Below, piece by piece: positions 27,562 to 36,530 of a stretch of 64,000 bases of DNA; position 1 is the stretch's first letter; every line of letters begins with the position of its first letter. Source of the stretch: Bacteroidota bacterium (lineage in GTDB: Bacteria > Bacteroidota > Bacteroidia > JACCXN01). The DNA lies in the NCBI GenBank assembly GCA_013696965.1, contig JACCXN010000055.1:16183-80182 (forward strand), given 5' to 3'. The notes beneath the pieces are model-generated. The model saw only the letters and a program-made list of their open reading frames with translations. It made no database searches and was not told where the DNA came from. A program made the translations under genes and the position numbers.

Positions 27562-27912
27562 TTAAAACGGCAAATCATCATCAGCAGGTGGCAATGTTCC
27601 ATTTAAAGATTCACCGGAACCAGATGAAGCGGCAGCTGCTTGTGCTGAAGAAGCATCCACAGCATCTATTTTCCATGCTTGAAGATTTACAAAATATTTT
27701 CCGTTAAATTCATTTCCCCTTAAGTTAAAAGCAACCTTAACTTCACTTCCAGGAGTTACCCTGTCTAAAAGACTGCATTTATCCTTTATTACTTCCAGTT
27801 TAATATCCTGTGGATATTGTTCATTTGTTGTTACTACAAATTCTCTTTTTGTAAACCCGCTATCAAAAGTTTGCACATCACTTACTAATTTCACTTTTCC
27901 TGTTAATTCCAT
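27562..27912 (-). CDS. DUF3127 protein, OB-fold-like, with an SSB-like acidic tail
   Basis: 116 residues. The first ~85 form the DUF3127 domain: KREFVVTTNEQYPQDIKLEV followed by FNLRGNEFNGKYFVNLQAWK, a pattern of five strands like that of a single-strand-binding OB fold. A linker rich in Ala, Ser and Gly leads to the extreme C-terminus PPADDDLPF, which closely resembles the acidic tip (DDDIPF type) by which bacterial SSB recruits DNA-repair and replication proteins. Function is not established; binding of nucleic acid or of SSB partner proteins is an inference. Monocistronic, with its own terminator. Confidence 0.85.
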   Translation of the reverse strand: MELTGKVKLVSDVQTFDSGFTKREFVVTTNEQYPQDIKLEVIKDKCSLLDRVTPGSEVKVAFNLRGNEFNGKYFVNLQAWKIDAVDASSAQAAAASSGSGESLNGTLPPADDDLPF

Positions 27913-27988
27913 AATACATTAATTTTTATAATTGAACTTTTAAAATGTAAAAATACTATTTTTTTAAAACATAAAAAACAGCTGTTAA

Positions 27989-28882
27989 TTATCCGTTAAA
28001 GGCTAAAAGTGTTTTCCATGCATCCATTACCTGGCCCTTATCCAGCAGTGTTTTTGCCATTTTATGCAATTGCTGTTCTAATTGCTCAGGATTGTCCTTT
28101 AGCTTTATGAAGAACTCACTTAATTCCATTAATTTAAATTCGTTTACTTCTGTTTCATCAGGCAGTTTTTCTACGTTGCCTAATTTTCCAAGGTCATTTC
28201 CTGTTAAAATACTGCTGCTGGAAATATTCTTTGGTATTTTATCGTATCCTATTCCTATGGTAGCTAAAGGCTTTTCTACCTCGAACAATGCATCTCCGCT
28301 TGCCCGGCAGTACCAGTTTGCACCCATTCTTGCAACAAGATCTATCTTAAAAGGATCAATCATTTGATTTTCATTTAACACTTCTTCACTTATGTGCATT
28401 TTAATAATTTCACAAATTATTAGGTTTCCTGCACCTGCAGAATCTCCCAGTTCAATAATATCAATAACTGTGCATTCCATTTGCACTGGTGATTCCTTTA
28501 CCCTGAAAGGCTTTACTAAATCAGATTTAAGGGGAGTAAAGCCTGATTTTTCAAACTCATTTACTCCTTTTGCATATTCCGTGCTGGAAAGCGACATTTG
28601 TTGGACCATGTCATAACTTACCATGTTTATAACCACTTCCATGGTTTCTTTTATATTTTCAAATGTGTGTTTGGTGGTATTGTCACGCCCTCTTCTTGCA
28701 GGCGAGAAAACAGCTATTGGGGGATTAGCGCTAAATACATTGAAAAAACTAAATGGACTTAAATTCGGATTCCCATCCGTGTCCATTGTGCTTGCAAAGG
28801 CAATAGGCCTGGGTGCAACTGCACTTAACAAATAACTGTGCAGAATGGATGTTTTAGTATTCTTGGGGTCAATGGTGAGCAT
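27989..28882 (-). CDS. flavin reductase-like, FMN-binding split-barrel protein
   Basis: 297 residues. The N-terminal ~200 form a flavin reductase-like split barrel: SAVAPRPIAFASTMDTDGN, NLSPFSFFNVFSANPPIAVF and the phosphate-contact region RRGRDNTTKHTFENI. Proteins of this type bind FMN and reduce it or act on unidentified substrates. The C-terminal ~90 residues are helical and not recognised; their Lys/Leu pattern (KLMELSEFFIKLKDNPEQLE) suggests an added helical bundle. A 76-base gap separates it from the downstream DUF3127 gene, so co-transcription is possible. Confidence 0.85.
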   Translation of the reverse strand: MLTIDPKNTKTSILHSYLLSAVAPRPIAFASTMDTDGNPNLSPFSFFNVFSANPPIAVFSPARRGRDNTTKHTFENIKETMEVVINMVSYDMVQQMSLSSTEYAKGVNEFEKSGFTPLKSDLVKPFRVKESPVQMECTVIDIIELGDSAGAGNLIICEIIKMHISEEVLNENQMIDPFKIDLVARMGANWYCRASGDALFEVEKPLATIGIGYDKIPKNISSSSILTGNDLGKLGNVEKLPDETEVNEFKLMELSEFFIKLKDNPEQLEQQLHKMAKTLLDKGQVMDAWKTLLAFNG

Positions 28883-29012
28883 TTTTTATTTAAATTAAAT
28901 GAACTTCAAAATTAACAATTAACAGGGCAAATGATCAATATTATGGGGTGTATAATTTATTGAAAGGAAAAATAGTTTAATATAATACGCAAGAAAGTGT
29001 AAAATATAATTT

Positions 29013-29038
29013 TTGAAATAAAAAAAATTGTATCTTTG
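29013..29038 (+). promoter_or_regulatory. promoter of tRNA-Leu(UAG)
   Basis: TATCTTTG at 29031-29038 is an exact -7 match, with TTG at 29013-29015 (15-base spacer, shorter than usual). Transcription would start roughly 10-15 bases before the mature tRNA. Confidence 0.55.
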
Positions 29039-29058
29039 CAGTCCTTAAAAATAAGAAT

Positions 29059-29140
29059 GCGGATGTGGCGTAATTGGCAGCCGCGCCAGACTTAGGATCT
29101 GGTGCCGTGAGGCGTGGGGGTTCGAGTCCCTTCATCCGCA
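29059..29140 (+). tRNA. tRNA-Leu, anticodon UAG
   Basis: 82 bases with a 7-base acceptor stem gcggatg / catccgc, anticodon stem ccaga/tctgg around the loop cttagga (anticodon TAG at 29093-29095), a long type II variable arm and T-arm sequence gggttcgagtccc. The discriminator is A and CCA is not encoded. Confidence 0.96.
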
Positions 29141-29146
29141 CTGAAA

Positions 29147-29186
29147 AAAAACCGTAAATAGTTAATTACTATTTGCGGTTTTTATT
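29147..29186 (+). terminator. terminator after tRNA-Leu(UAG)
   Basis: A 13-base stem aaaccgtaaatag / ctatttgcggttt (one wobble) with a T-rich tail, beginning within 10 bases of the tRNA 3' end. Confidence 0.8.
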
Positions 29187-29282
29187 TATTTCTTATTTCC
29201 ATTAATAATCTATAGAAACAGCCAATCAGAATGCCTTGGGATCAAGCGGAAAAGTTGGGGGGAATGAACAAAAATCATTTCT

Positions 29283-29501
29283 TTGCAAAAAACATTCTAC
29301 GTGCAAAGAGACGAAAATCACTGCCTGGCAAACTTGATCTTGCCAGAAGGAATCTTGGAATTTTTTAAGATTGCCAAAATAGATCCTTTAGAAAAATCTT
29401 ATCATATTTATTTGGAAGAAAAGAATACTATTCCTGAAGAATATTCCCATCATAAACTAACCTTGCTTGCTTTTTCAGCATGGTTTAAAATTGCTTCCTA
29501 A
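29283..29501 (+). pseudogene. remnant of an ISAon1-type transposase N-terminus
   Basis: A 72-residue frame, starting at TTG, whose middle (ILPEGILEFFKIAKID, then YHIYLEEKNTIPEEYSHHK) closely resembles the N-terminal region of ISAon1-family transposases common in this phylum. In intact copies the homology continues past the HKL-type position into a DFPIRGK-like stretch and a separate catalytic part; here the similarity stops and the frame ends shortly after. No catalytic domain is present downstream, where a helicase gene runs in the opposite direction. It is best read as a decayed insertion-sequence fragment next to a tRNA gene. Family memory only; no alignment was possible. Confidence 0.55.
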
Positions 29502-29524
29502 TTGTTTGATCCCGATTTTTGGCA

Positions 29525-29568
29525 TAAAAAAAGAAGCTGCAAATGAAATACAGCCTCTTTTTTTAGGA
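29525..29568 (-). terminator. terminator after the DEAD-box helicase gene
   Basis: Imperfect stem of aaaaaaagaagctg (29525-29538) with cagcctctttttt (29551-29563), giving a T-run on the minus strand 10 bases beyond the helicase stop codon. The plus strand could also use it. Confidence 0.65.
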
Positions 29569-29575
29569 ATTCGTA

Positions 29576-30781
29576 TTAATTTCTTCTTCTCTGAAAAGTT
29601 CTGCTGTGAGTCCTTTTAACTTCGCCCACTACACCAACTGGCGCCTTGGAAAAAGTAAAATGTTCAGGTACAGCAACAGGAATGTTTGATTTAAGTAACT
29701 TGTTTATCCCTTTTAAACTGTCTTTTTCATCAGTTGCACAAAAGGATAAAGCTACACCTTCTTCTCCAGCCCTGCCTGTTCTGCCTATACGATGAACATA
29801 TGTTTCAGGAACTTCAGGTAGTTCGTAATTAATTACGTGAGTTAATTTATCTACATCTATTCCCCTTGAAGCAATATCTGTTGCAATTAGAATTTTTATA
29901 GTCCTGTTTTTAAAGCCGGTTAATGCTTTTTGCCTTGCATTTTGTGATTTGTTTCCATGAATTGCCTCAGCACTAATTCCATTTCTATTTAAATCCTTAA
30001 CCACTTTATCAGCTCCTCGCTTAGTTCTTGTAAATACCAAGGCGTGTTCAATTACCTCTGATTTCAAAAGATGTTGTAACAAAGCATTTTTATCTCCTTT
30101 CTCAACATAATAAACCGATTGTTTAACCTTTTCGGCAGTAGATGAAACAGGAGCAACCTGCACAGAAACAGGGTTGTTCAGTAAACTGTCAGCCAATCCT
30201 TTTATTTCGGGTGGAACTGTTGCGGAGAAAAATATAGTATGTCTCTTTACTGGTATTTTCGTAATTATTTTCTTTATATCCTTAACAAAACCCATATCGA
30301 GCATTCTGTCTACTTCATCAAGTACGAAAAATTGAAGCGAATTAAGTCTTACAAAGCCCTGATTCATAAGATCAAGAAGTCTTCCTGGAGTTGCAATAAC
30401 AATATCTACCCCTCTTTGCAGAGCGTTTGTTTGTTTGCCCTGTGAAACTCCACCAAAAATAACAGTGTGTTTTATGTTTAGGCCTTTGCCATAATCCCTG
30501 AAACTCTCATCTATTTGAATAGCCAGTTCCCTGGTTGGAGCAAGAATTAAAGCTTTAATTCCTGGTCTTCTTTCTTTTAATTGTTGCTGATGAAGTAATT
30601 GTAAAATTGGAACAGCAAATGCAGCGGTTTTTCCAGTACCTGTCTGTGCACAGCCAAAAACATCCTGTCCTTTTAGAATATGTGGTATCGCTTTTTCCTG
30701 AATAGGTGATGGCTGTGTGTATCCCTTTGATTTTAAGGCCTGGGAAATAGGCTCAATAATATTTAGATTTTCAAATGTCAT
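29576..30781 (-). CDS. DEAD-box RNA helicase, RhlE-like
   Basis: ATP-dependent RNA helicase of 401 residues. Motifs in order: Q-motif GYTQPSPIQEKAIPHIL, Walker A AQTGTGKTAAF, PTRELAIQI, motif II as DEVD (not DEAD), SAT, then HRIGRTGRAGEEG in the second RecA domain. The C-terminus is a short basic tail ending TFQRRRN. RhlE-like members act in ribosome assembly, RNA decay and cold adaptation. Upstream is a long AT-rich leader with a -7 element at 30887-30894 and a predicted hairpin at 30815-30855, consistent with post-transcriptional or cold control, which is inference. Confidence 0.94.
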   Translation of the reverse strand: MTFENLNIIEPISQALKSKGYTQPSPIQEKAIPHILKGQDVFGCAQTGTGKTAAFAVPILQLLHQQQLKERRPGIKALILAPTRELAIQIDESFRDYGKGLNIKHTVIFGGVSQGKQTNALQRGVDIVIATPGRLLDLMNQGFVRLNSLQFFVLDEVDRMLDMGFVKDIKKIITKIPVKRHTIFFSATVPPEIKGLADSLLNNPVSVQVAPVSSTAEKVKQSVYYVEKGDKNALLQHLLKSEVIEHALVFTRTKRGADKVVKDLNRNGISAEAIHGNKSQNARQKALTGFKNRTIKILIATDIASRGIDVDKLTHVINYELPEVPETYVHRIGRTGRAGEEGVALSFCATDEKDSLKGINKLLKSNIPVAVPEHFTFSKAPVGVVGEVKRTHSRTFQRRRN

Positions 30782-30814
30782 AAAGTTGTTTTAATAAATA
30801 ATTGTAAATGTAAT

Positions 30815-30855
30815 GACCGGAAAAAACTAAATAGTTCTGAGAAGAGTTCCTGGTC
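30815..30855 (-). promoter_or_regulatory. candidate structured 5' leader of the DEAD-box gene
   Basis: On the minus strand, gaccaggaa (30855-30847) can pair with ttccggtc (30822-30815), an 8-base stem with one bulged A and a loop of about 24 bases. It lies between the putative start site (~30880) and the helicase start codon. Cold-inducible helicase genes commonly have long structured leaders; regulation here is inference only. Confidence 0.35.
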
Positions 30856-31357
30856 TTTTTAGAGGGTAGGTTGAGTTTCTAAGGTGCAAATATATGCTAT
30901 TTAAACTTATTAACCTAATTTAGAGGATTATAATATTCAAATCAACCAATGTATTGTCTTAAATTCATTCATCTTTTTAAGGTAAAACCTCAACCCCTTA
31001 ACATAATATTTAAAACGGTGCTTATCCATAATAAGTATATTCAATAGCTGGGTTTGGAGTTAGAGTAAAATAAATTATAAATCTCGGTTTACCTTTATAT
31101 AAAGAGTAAAAAACAAGTATCATAAGGTCATCAAAGACAATAAATCCTTTTCATTAATTTTTTTCCAAAACCAAATTTTCAATGCCTTAAGTTTTATTAA
31201 AAGATACTCGGTTTATCAACGCATTACAATGATTAATAGAAATAGAAATTTTAAATTACCGTTTAAATTAAACACAGGTAAATAATTTAGGTTTTAATAT
31301 TCAATCTTTTTAGGATATAATTTCACCTAAAACTTTTAAAAATCACTTATTTATTGA
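30856..31357. other. AT-rich intergenic region between divergent helicase and tig genes
   Basis: About 500 bases without a credible reading frame. It holds the minus-strand -7 element TATATTTG (30887-30894) for the helicase and otherwise only A/T runs. No tRNA, hairpin terminator or repeat was recognised. A small RNA cannot be excluded. Confidence 0.6.
30887..30894 (-). promoter_or_regulatory. candidate -7 element of the DEAD-box helicase promoter
   Basis: TATATTTG on the minus strand, about 106 bases before the helicase start codon. No TTG at standard spacing was found. Confidence 0.4.
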
Positions 31358-31365
31358 TATTTTTG
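31358..31365 (+). promoter_or_regulatory. candidate -7 element of the tig-clpP-clpX promoter
   Basis: TATTTTTG, an exact TAnnTTTG match about 100 bases before the trigger factor gene. The -33 element is not clear. Confidence 0.4.
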
Positions 31366-31466
31366 CCTCACTGCTTTTCATTATTTGTGTAAAGTATTGG
31401 ATTTTATACTAATATTCTTTAATTTCAATTAAATACAATAATTATTACCTATTTATGATATCTGAA

Positions 31467-32816
31467 ATGAACATTACGAAAGAACAAATTGATAATTTAA
31501 ATGCTGTTGTAAGGATTAAACTTTCTCCTGAGGATTATGCCTCTAAAGTTGAAAAAACGCTTCGCGATCACAGTAAAAAAGTGAGTATGCCAGGATTCAG
31601 GCCAGGAAAGGTTCCTTTTGGAATGGTGAAAAAGATGTATGGAAAAACTGTAATGGCTGAGGAGATAAATAAAATTTTATCTGAATCTTTATATTCATAC
31701 TTACAAGAGAATAAAATTGAAATTTTAGGAAACCCATTACCAAGAACGGATGAACATATAGACTGGGATAATCAAAAAGAGTTTGAGTTTTCTTATGATC
31801 TAGGTTTACTTCCTGAATTTTCGGTAAACTTAGATAAAATGAAAAAATTTGATTTCCAAACCGTTAAAGTGGATGAGGATTTGATAAACAAACAAATAGA
31901 AGACATCAGAAAAAGATACGGTAAAATGGGATCTCCAGAAATATCAAATCAAAATGATGTGTTGTTTGCGGAATTGGTTGAACTGGATGAAAACGGCAAT
32001 GTTAAAGAAAATGGTATTGCAAAATCATCCACAATAGTACTTGATCGGATGAAAGATGAACAAACCAAAACTAAACTTACTGGTTTGAAACTAGAGGATA
32101 CTATTAGTGTTGATCCAAAAAAGCTAAGCGAAAACAGCACTGATTTAGCTGCAATGCTAGGAGTTGACAAAACTATTGCCGAACAGTTAAATACAAATTT
32201 TCAACTTACGGTTAAAAATATTTCCCGCATTGAGCCCTCTGAAATCAATCAGGAAATGTTTGATAAGGTTTATGGGCAGGGAACTGTAACTACAGAAGAA
32301 GAATTCAGAACAAAGGTGGCCCAGGATATTTCTGCTATGTTTCAGGGAGATGTAGACAACAAGCTTTTTAATGAAATTAGTAGTGCATTGATAGACAATA
32401 CAGCAATATCGCTTCCAGATGAATTCTTGAAAAGATGGATGCAAACGGTAAGTGAAAAACCTGTAACAATAGAACAAATTGAGGCAGAATACGATAAGTA
32501 TGCCAAGGGCCTAAAATGGCAACTCATAGAAAACAAGTTGATTAAAGAGTATAAAATTGAAGTAAGCCATGAGGAAGTACTTGCCTTTACAAAGGAAATT
32601 ATAAAAGATCAATTCGCACGTTACGGGCGTATGAATATGTCTGATGAGGAATTGAGCGAGACTGCAAAGAGAATCATGGAAAATAAAGAAGAGATTAAAA
32701 GGATCTATGAGCGGATTTACGATAAAAAAATGTTGGATCTTTTTAAGGAAACTATTCCCTTAAATGAAAAACCAGTTTCGATTGATGAATTTTATGAGTC
32801 GGCCAATAAGGCTTAA
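31467..32816 (+). CDS. tig: trigger factor, ribosome-associated chaperone
   Basis: Binds the ribosomal exit tunnel and shields nascent chains. The start at 31467 gives the family-type N-terminus MNITKEQIDNLNAVVRIKL; ATG at 31455 adds only four residues and is an alternative. The ribosome-binding signature is GFRPGKVPFGMVKKMYG (about 35-52). The central region looks like the weakened peptidyl-prolyl isomerase module of Bacteroidota members, and the C-terminal ~200 residues are the helical chaperone domain. First gene of a tig-clpP-clpX cluster (63- and 51-base gaps), the order conserved in many bacteria, linking nascent-chain folding to ATP-dependent proteolysis. Confidence 0.95.
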   Translation: MNITKEQIDNLNAVVRIKLSPEDYASKVEKTLRDHSKKVSMPGFRPGKVPFGMVKKMYGKTVMAEEINKILSESLYSYLQENKIEILGNPLPRTDEHIDWDNQKEFEFSYDLGLLPEFSVNLDKMKKFDFQTVKVDEDLINKQIEDIRKRYGKMGSPEISNQNDVLFAELVELDENGNVKENGIAKSSTIVLDRMKDEQTKTKLTGLKLEDTISVDPKKLSENSTDLAAMLGVDKTIAEQLNTNFQLTVKNISRIEPSEINQEMFDKVYGQGTVTTEEEFRTKVAQDISAMFQGDVDNKLFNEISSALIDNTAISLPDEFLKRWMQTVSEKPVTIEQIEAEYDKYAKGLKWQLIENKLIKEYKIEVSHEEVLAFTKEIIKDQFARYGRMNMSDEELSETAKRIMENKEEIKRIYERIYDKKMLDLFKETIPLNEKPVSIDEFYESANKA

Positions 32817-32879
32817 TTGTTTGGTAATATTACTTTTTATATATAATTTTAAAAATTATCTAATTTAAATCTAAAAAAG

Positions 32880-33557
32880 ATGTTTGATCAGAACGAATTC
32901 AGAAAGTACGCAACTAAACATCGCGGAATTAACAGCCTAACCTTTGATAGTTATACTGCTTCGGTAACACCATATATTATAGAAGAGCGCCAGCTTAATG
33001 TTGCCCAAATGGATGTTTTTTCCAGATTGATGATGGATAGGATCATTTTTTTGGGAACTGGTATCAATGACCAGGTTGCAAATATTATACAAGCTCAGCT
33101 TTTATTTCTTGAGTCAGCAGACGCTAAAAAAGACATCCAGATTTATCTTAATTCTCCAGGAGGAAGTGTTTATGCAGGTCTTGGGATTTATGACACCATG
33201 CAATATATTGCACCTGATGTTGCCACTATTTGTACCGGTATGGCAGCTTCGATGGGCGCAGTCTTATTATGTGCTGGTGCTGCAGGCAAGCGTTCTGCAT
33301 TAAGACATGCAAGGGTTATGATCCACCAGCCTATGGGTGGAGCAGAGGGTCAAGCATCTGATATTGAAATCACTGCCAGGGAAATACAAAAACTAAAAAA
33401 GGAATTGTATGATATAATTGCTGACCATTCAGGACAACCTTATGATAGGGTTTGGGGTGATAGTGACCGTGATTACTGGATGACAGCAACCGAGTCAAAA
33501 GAATACGGAATGATTGATGAAGTATTGATTAGAACCAAAGCATCACCTAATAAATAA
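32880..33557 (+). CDS. clpP: ATP-dependent Clp protease, proteolytic subunit ClpP
   Basis: Serine peptidase forming the 14-subunit chamber that degrades proteins unfolded by ClpX or ClpA/C. The 225-residue protein shows the catalytic triad: Ser124 in GMAASMGAVLL, His149 in RVMIHQPMGGAEGQA and Asp198 in SDRDYWMTA. A ~30-residue N-terminal stretch precedes the mature-type core and may be a propeptide. Followed 51 bases later by clpX. Confidence 0.97.
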   Translation: MFDQNEFRKYATKHRGINSLTFDSYTASVTPYIIEERQLNVAQMDVFSRLMMDRIIFLGTGINDQVANIIQAQLLFLESADAKKDIQIYLNSPGGSVYAGLGIYDTMQYIAPDVATICTGMAASMGAVLLCAGAAGKRSALRHARVMIHQPMGGAEGQASDIEITAREIQKLKKELYDIIADHSGQPYDRVWGDSDRDYWMTATESKEYGMIDEVLIRTKASPNK

Positions 33558-33608
33558 AAACACCTTAATTGCCGTTGTTGTTTTAATGATTTTGAAATAA
33601 CCAGGTTA

Positions 33609-34862
33609 ATGGAAACAAAAGAAATGACTAAGAATAATATAAGGTGCTCTTTTTGTGGAAGAGATAAACAGGATACCGCTGTTTTAATCGCAGGTATTAC
33701 AGGTCATATTTGTGATCATTGTGTTACACAAGCCCAAACAATAGTAAAAGAAGAGATAGCCGAGAAGTCCAATAAGGCCTTAAACAAATCACTAAAACTA
33801 CTTAAGCCCAAAGAAATTAAGCAATTTATTGATGAATATGTAATAGGACAGGATGAGGCTAAAAAAGTTTTATCTGTTGCTGTTTACAATCATTACAAAA
33901 GGATTACCCAGAAGTTTCCCAAAAATGCAGATGAGGTTGAAATTGAAAAATCAAATATCATTATGGTTGGAGAAACTGGGACAGGTAAAACACTATTGGC
34001 AAAATCAATTGCTAAAATGTTAAACGTGCCTTTTTGCATTGCCGATGCCACCGCTTTAACCGAAGCTGGTTATGTTGGAGAGGATGTTGAGAGTATTCTT
34101 GCCAGACTTTTTCAGGCTGCAGATTATGATATGGCTGCAACTGAGAGAGGTATTGTATTCATTGATGAAATTGATAAAATTGCTCGTAAGAGTGATAATC
34201 CTTCTATTACCAGAGATGTTTCAGGCGAGGGTGTTCAACAGGCTTTGCTCAAATTAATTGAAGGAGCTGTTGTAAACGTTCCACCACAAGGGGGCAGAAA
34301 GCATCCTGATCAAAAATACCTTCAGGTAAATACGAAGAATATACTTTTTGTATGTGGTGGTGCTTTTGATGGAATTGACAAAATAATTTCAAAGCGATTA
34401 AATACAAATTCAATTGGATATAGCTCAGGACAGGATACAGAAGTATTGGACAAGGAAAACATGCTTCAGTATATTACTCCCCAGGATTTGAAAAGTTTTG
34501 GATTAATCCCTGAATTAATAGGTAGAATTCCAATGTTAACATACCTGAATCCACTTGATAAGGAAACATTAAGAAGAATTTTAACCGAACCCAAAAATGC
34601 GCTTGTTAAGCAATATATAAGACTTTTTGAAATAGATGGAATAAAACTTACAATTGAAGAACCTGTTTATGATTTTATTGTGGATAAAGCAATTGAATAT
34701 AAATTGGGCGCAAGGGGACTAAGGACTATATGTGAGGCTGTGATGCTTGATGCTATGTTTGATTTACCTTCAGATAAAAACGTTAAGGATATTAAAATAA
34801 CCATAGCCTATGCACAGGAAAAATTAAGCAAAGCAAGAATTAATAAACTTAAGGTTGCATAA
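33609..34862 (+). CDS. clpX: ATP-dependent Clp protease, ATPase subunit ClpX
   Basis: AAA+ unfoldase that recognises tagged substrates and feeds them to ClpP. N-terminal C4 zinc-binding domain (CSFCGRDK ... CDHC, residues ~13-40), Walker [13 protein letters not shown], Walker [14 protein letters not shown], pore-loop GYVGEDVES, sensor and box motifs including [11 protein letters not shown] and [10 protein letters not shown]. The IGF-type loop contacting ClpP should lie in the [16 protein letters not shown] region. 417 residues, normal. Ends at a strong bidirectional terminator. Confidence 0.98.
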   Translation: METKEMTKNNIRCSFCGRDKQDTAVLIAGITGHICDHCVTQAQTIVKEEIAEKSNKALNKSLKLLKPKEIKQFIDEYVIGQDEAKKVLSVAVYNHYKRITQKFPKNADEVEIEKSNIIMVGETGTGKTLLAKSIAKMLNVPFCIADATALTEAGYVGEDVESILARLFQAADYDMAATERGIVFIDEIDKIARKSDNPSITRDVSGEGVQQALLKLIEGAVVNVPPQGGRKHPDQKYLQVNTKNILFVCGGAFDGIDKIISKRLNTNSIGYSSGQDTEVLDKENMLQYITPQDLKSFGLIPELIGRIPMLTYLNPLDKETLRRILTEPKNALVKQYIRLFEIDGIKLTIEEPVYDFIVDKAIEYKLGARGLRTICEAVMLDAMFDLPSDKNVKDIKITIAYAQEKLSKARINKLKVA

Positions 34863-34870
34863 ATTTGATT

Positions 34871-34920
34871 ACAATAAAAAAAGAGGGTGGTTTATTAAAA
34901 TCACCCTCTTTTTTTATTGT
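34871..34920. terminator. bidirectional terminator between clpX and folA
   Basis: A perfect 19-base stem (34871-34889 with 34902-34920, core aagagggtg/caccctctt) with A/T runs on both sides. It can end clpX transcription on the plus strand and folA on the minus strand. Confidence 0.93.
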
Positions 34921-34934
34921 AATTTTTTTGATGT

Positions 34935-35420
34935 TTATTTCCTTTCATAAATACAAAAGGAATATCCATATTTATTCTTTTCATCAGCTTCAAAGTCTTG
35001 CTTTTCCTTTAATTTCCATTCCTGTGAATTTAATTCAGGAAAAAAAGCGTCTCCTTCAAATTCTTCGTTTATCCGGGTTAAATAAATTCTGTCTGCAATC
35101 GACATTGATTGACTGAAAATTTCTTCTCCACCAATAATAAAAATTTCTTTTTCAACTGCAGCAGTTTTAATGGCCTCTTCAATAGAATGCACAACAATAC
35201 AACCTTGGGAATTATAATCTTTTTTCCTGGTAATTACAACGGAAGTCCTGTTTGGCAACGGCTTACCAAAAGACTCAAAAGTTTTCCTGCCCATTATAAT
35301 ATGATGACCTGTGGTAAGGTTTTTGAAAAACCTTAAATCAGCAGGTAAATACCATGGAAGCTTATTGTCCTTGCCAATTACGTTGTTTTTTGCAACTGCC
35401 ACTAAAAAAGATTTTATCAT
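34935..35420 (-). CDS. folA: dihydrofolate reductase
   Basis: NADPH-dependent reduction of dihydrofolate to tetrahydrofolate. 161 residues with the N-terminal VAVAKNNVIGKDNKLPWYLPADLRFFK (here cited in parts: NNVIGKDNKLPWYLPADL includes the Trp and the acidic substrate residue), the NADPH-binding HHIIMGRKTFESFGKPLPNR and the IIGGEEIF motif. It lies downstream of thyA on the same strand. The two enzymes form the thymidylate cycle: ThyA produces dihydrofolate, which FolA reduces. Confidence 0.96.
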   Translation of the reverse strand: MIKSFLVAVAKNNVIGKDNKLPWYLPADLRFFKNLTTGHHIIMGRKTFESFGKPLPNRTSVVITRKKDYNSQGCIVVHSIEEAIKTAAVEKEIFIIGGEEIFSQSMSIADRIYLTRINEEFEGDAFFPELNSQEWKLKEKQDFEADEKNKYGYSFCIYERK

Positions 35421-35467
35421 TATTTATAGATTCAAAAATGGATTAATAGCATTTGAAAATTCATCTT

Positions 35468-35563
35468 TTATTGACAAAAAGCAAATAAAGAAATTATAAT
35501 CACTATAGCCCAACCCACAAGGTTAATAATTTGAAATTTAGTTAATTTTTTCTTTGGTTTCAT
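35468..35563 (-). CDS. 31-residue putative single-pass membrane peptide
   Basis: A short frame between thyA and folA starting MKPKKKLTKFQIINLVGW and continuing as one hydrophobic helix (WAIVIIISLFAF). The positive N-terminus followed by a single transmembrane segment is a plausible small membrane protein with the N-terminus inside. The frame stays open upstream into thyA, but the ATG at 35563 is the sensible start. No homology can be claimed; coding status is uncertain. Confidence 0.3.
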   Translation of the reverse strand: MKPKKKLTKFQIINLVGWAIVIIISLFAFCQ

Positions 35564-35624
35564 AATTGCCAATTTTGCTTGTGTTAATAGTATTAAGTGC
35601 ATCAATATACAAACAAAACATTGT

Positions 35625-36419
35625 TTATACAGCAACTTTTCCTTTAATTGCAGGATGAGGATCATATCCTTCCAGTGTAAAATCCTCGAATTTAAAATCA
35701 AAAATATTTTTCACCTGTGAATTTATTTTCATTACAGGTAATTTTTTTGATTCTCTTGATAATTGAAGGTTCACCTGTTCCATATGGTTTGAATAAATAT
35801 GAGCATCACCAAAGGTATGAACAAAATCTCCTGGTTCCAATCCACAAACCTGGGCAACCATTAATGTTAAAAGGGCATAGGAGGCAATGTTGAATGGTAC
35901 GCCTAAGAATATATCTGCACTGCGCTGGTAAAGCTGACATGACAATTTATTGTTGGCAACATAAAACTGAAAAAAAGCATGGCAAGGCGGTAAAGCCATT
36001 TTTTCTATTTCACCTACATTCCACGCACTTACAATAAGTCTTCTGGAATCCGGATTTTTCTTAATTTGTTCAATCAATTGGGTTATTTGGTCAATATGTC
36101 TTCCATCCGTAGTTGGCCAGGATCGCCATTGATATCCGTATACTGGTCCAAGGTCCCCATTTTCATCAGCCCATTCATCCCAAATACTTACTCCGTTTTC
36201 ATTTAAATATGCTGTATTCGTATCACCCTTTAAAAACCATAAAAGTTCATGTACTATCGATTTTAAATGTAATTTCTTTGTTGTAACCAAAGGGAATCCT
36301 TCCTGAAGGTTAAAGCGCATTTGGTACCCAAAAACACTAGTAGTGCCTGTTCCCGTTCTATCTGTTTTTTTTGTACCGTGCTTAAGCACGTGATTCATCA
36401 AATCATGGTATTGCTTCAT
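35625..36419 (-). CDS. thyA: thymidylate synthase
   Basis: Methylates dUMP to dTMP with 5,10-methylene-tetrahydrofolate, giving dihydrofolate. 264 residues, the same as the E. coli enzyme. Catalytic Cys146 lies in [12 protein letters not shown]; the folate/dUMP-binding stretches [20 protein letters not shown] and [15 protein letters not shown] are intact, and the C-terminus ends PAIKGKVAV. It precedes folA in a minus-strand series. Confidence 0.97.
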   Translation of the reverse strand: MKQYHDLMNHVLKHGTKKTDRTGTGTTSVFGYQMRFNLQEGFPLVTTKKLHLKSIVHELLWFLKGDTNTAYLNENGVSIWDEWADENGDLGPVYGYQWRSWPTTDGRHIDQITQLIEQIKKNPDSRRLIVSAWNVGEIEKMALPPCHAFFQFYVANNKLSCQLYQRSADIFLGVPFNIASYALLTLMVAQVCGLEPGDFVHTFGDAHIYSNHMEQVNLQLSRESKKLPVMKINSQVKNIFDFKFEDFTLEGYDPHPAIKGKVAV

Positions 36420-36530
36420 TTTTCACTGATGTTTTAAAGGAATTTTAGAATTGTAAAATTAGAAAAAAACAAGCAAGTGTTTTCAAGGGTTGAAAAGTTA
36501 TGAAAAGTAGTTTTTTTTATTTAAATCGAA

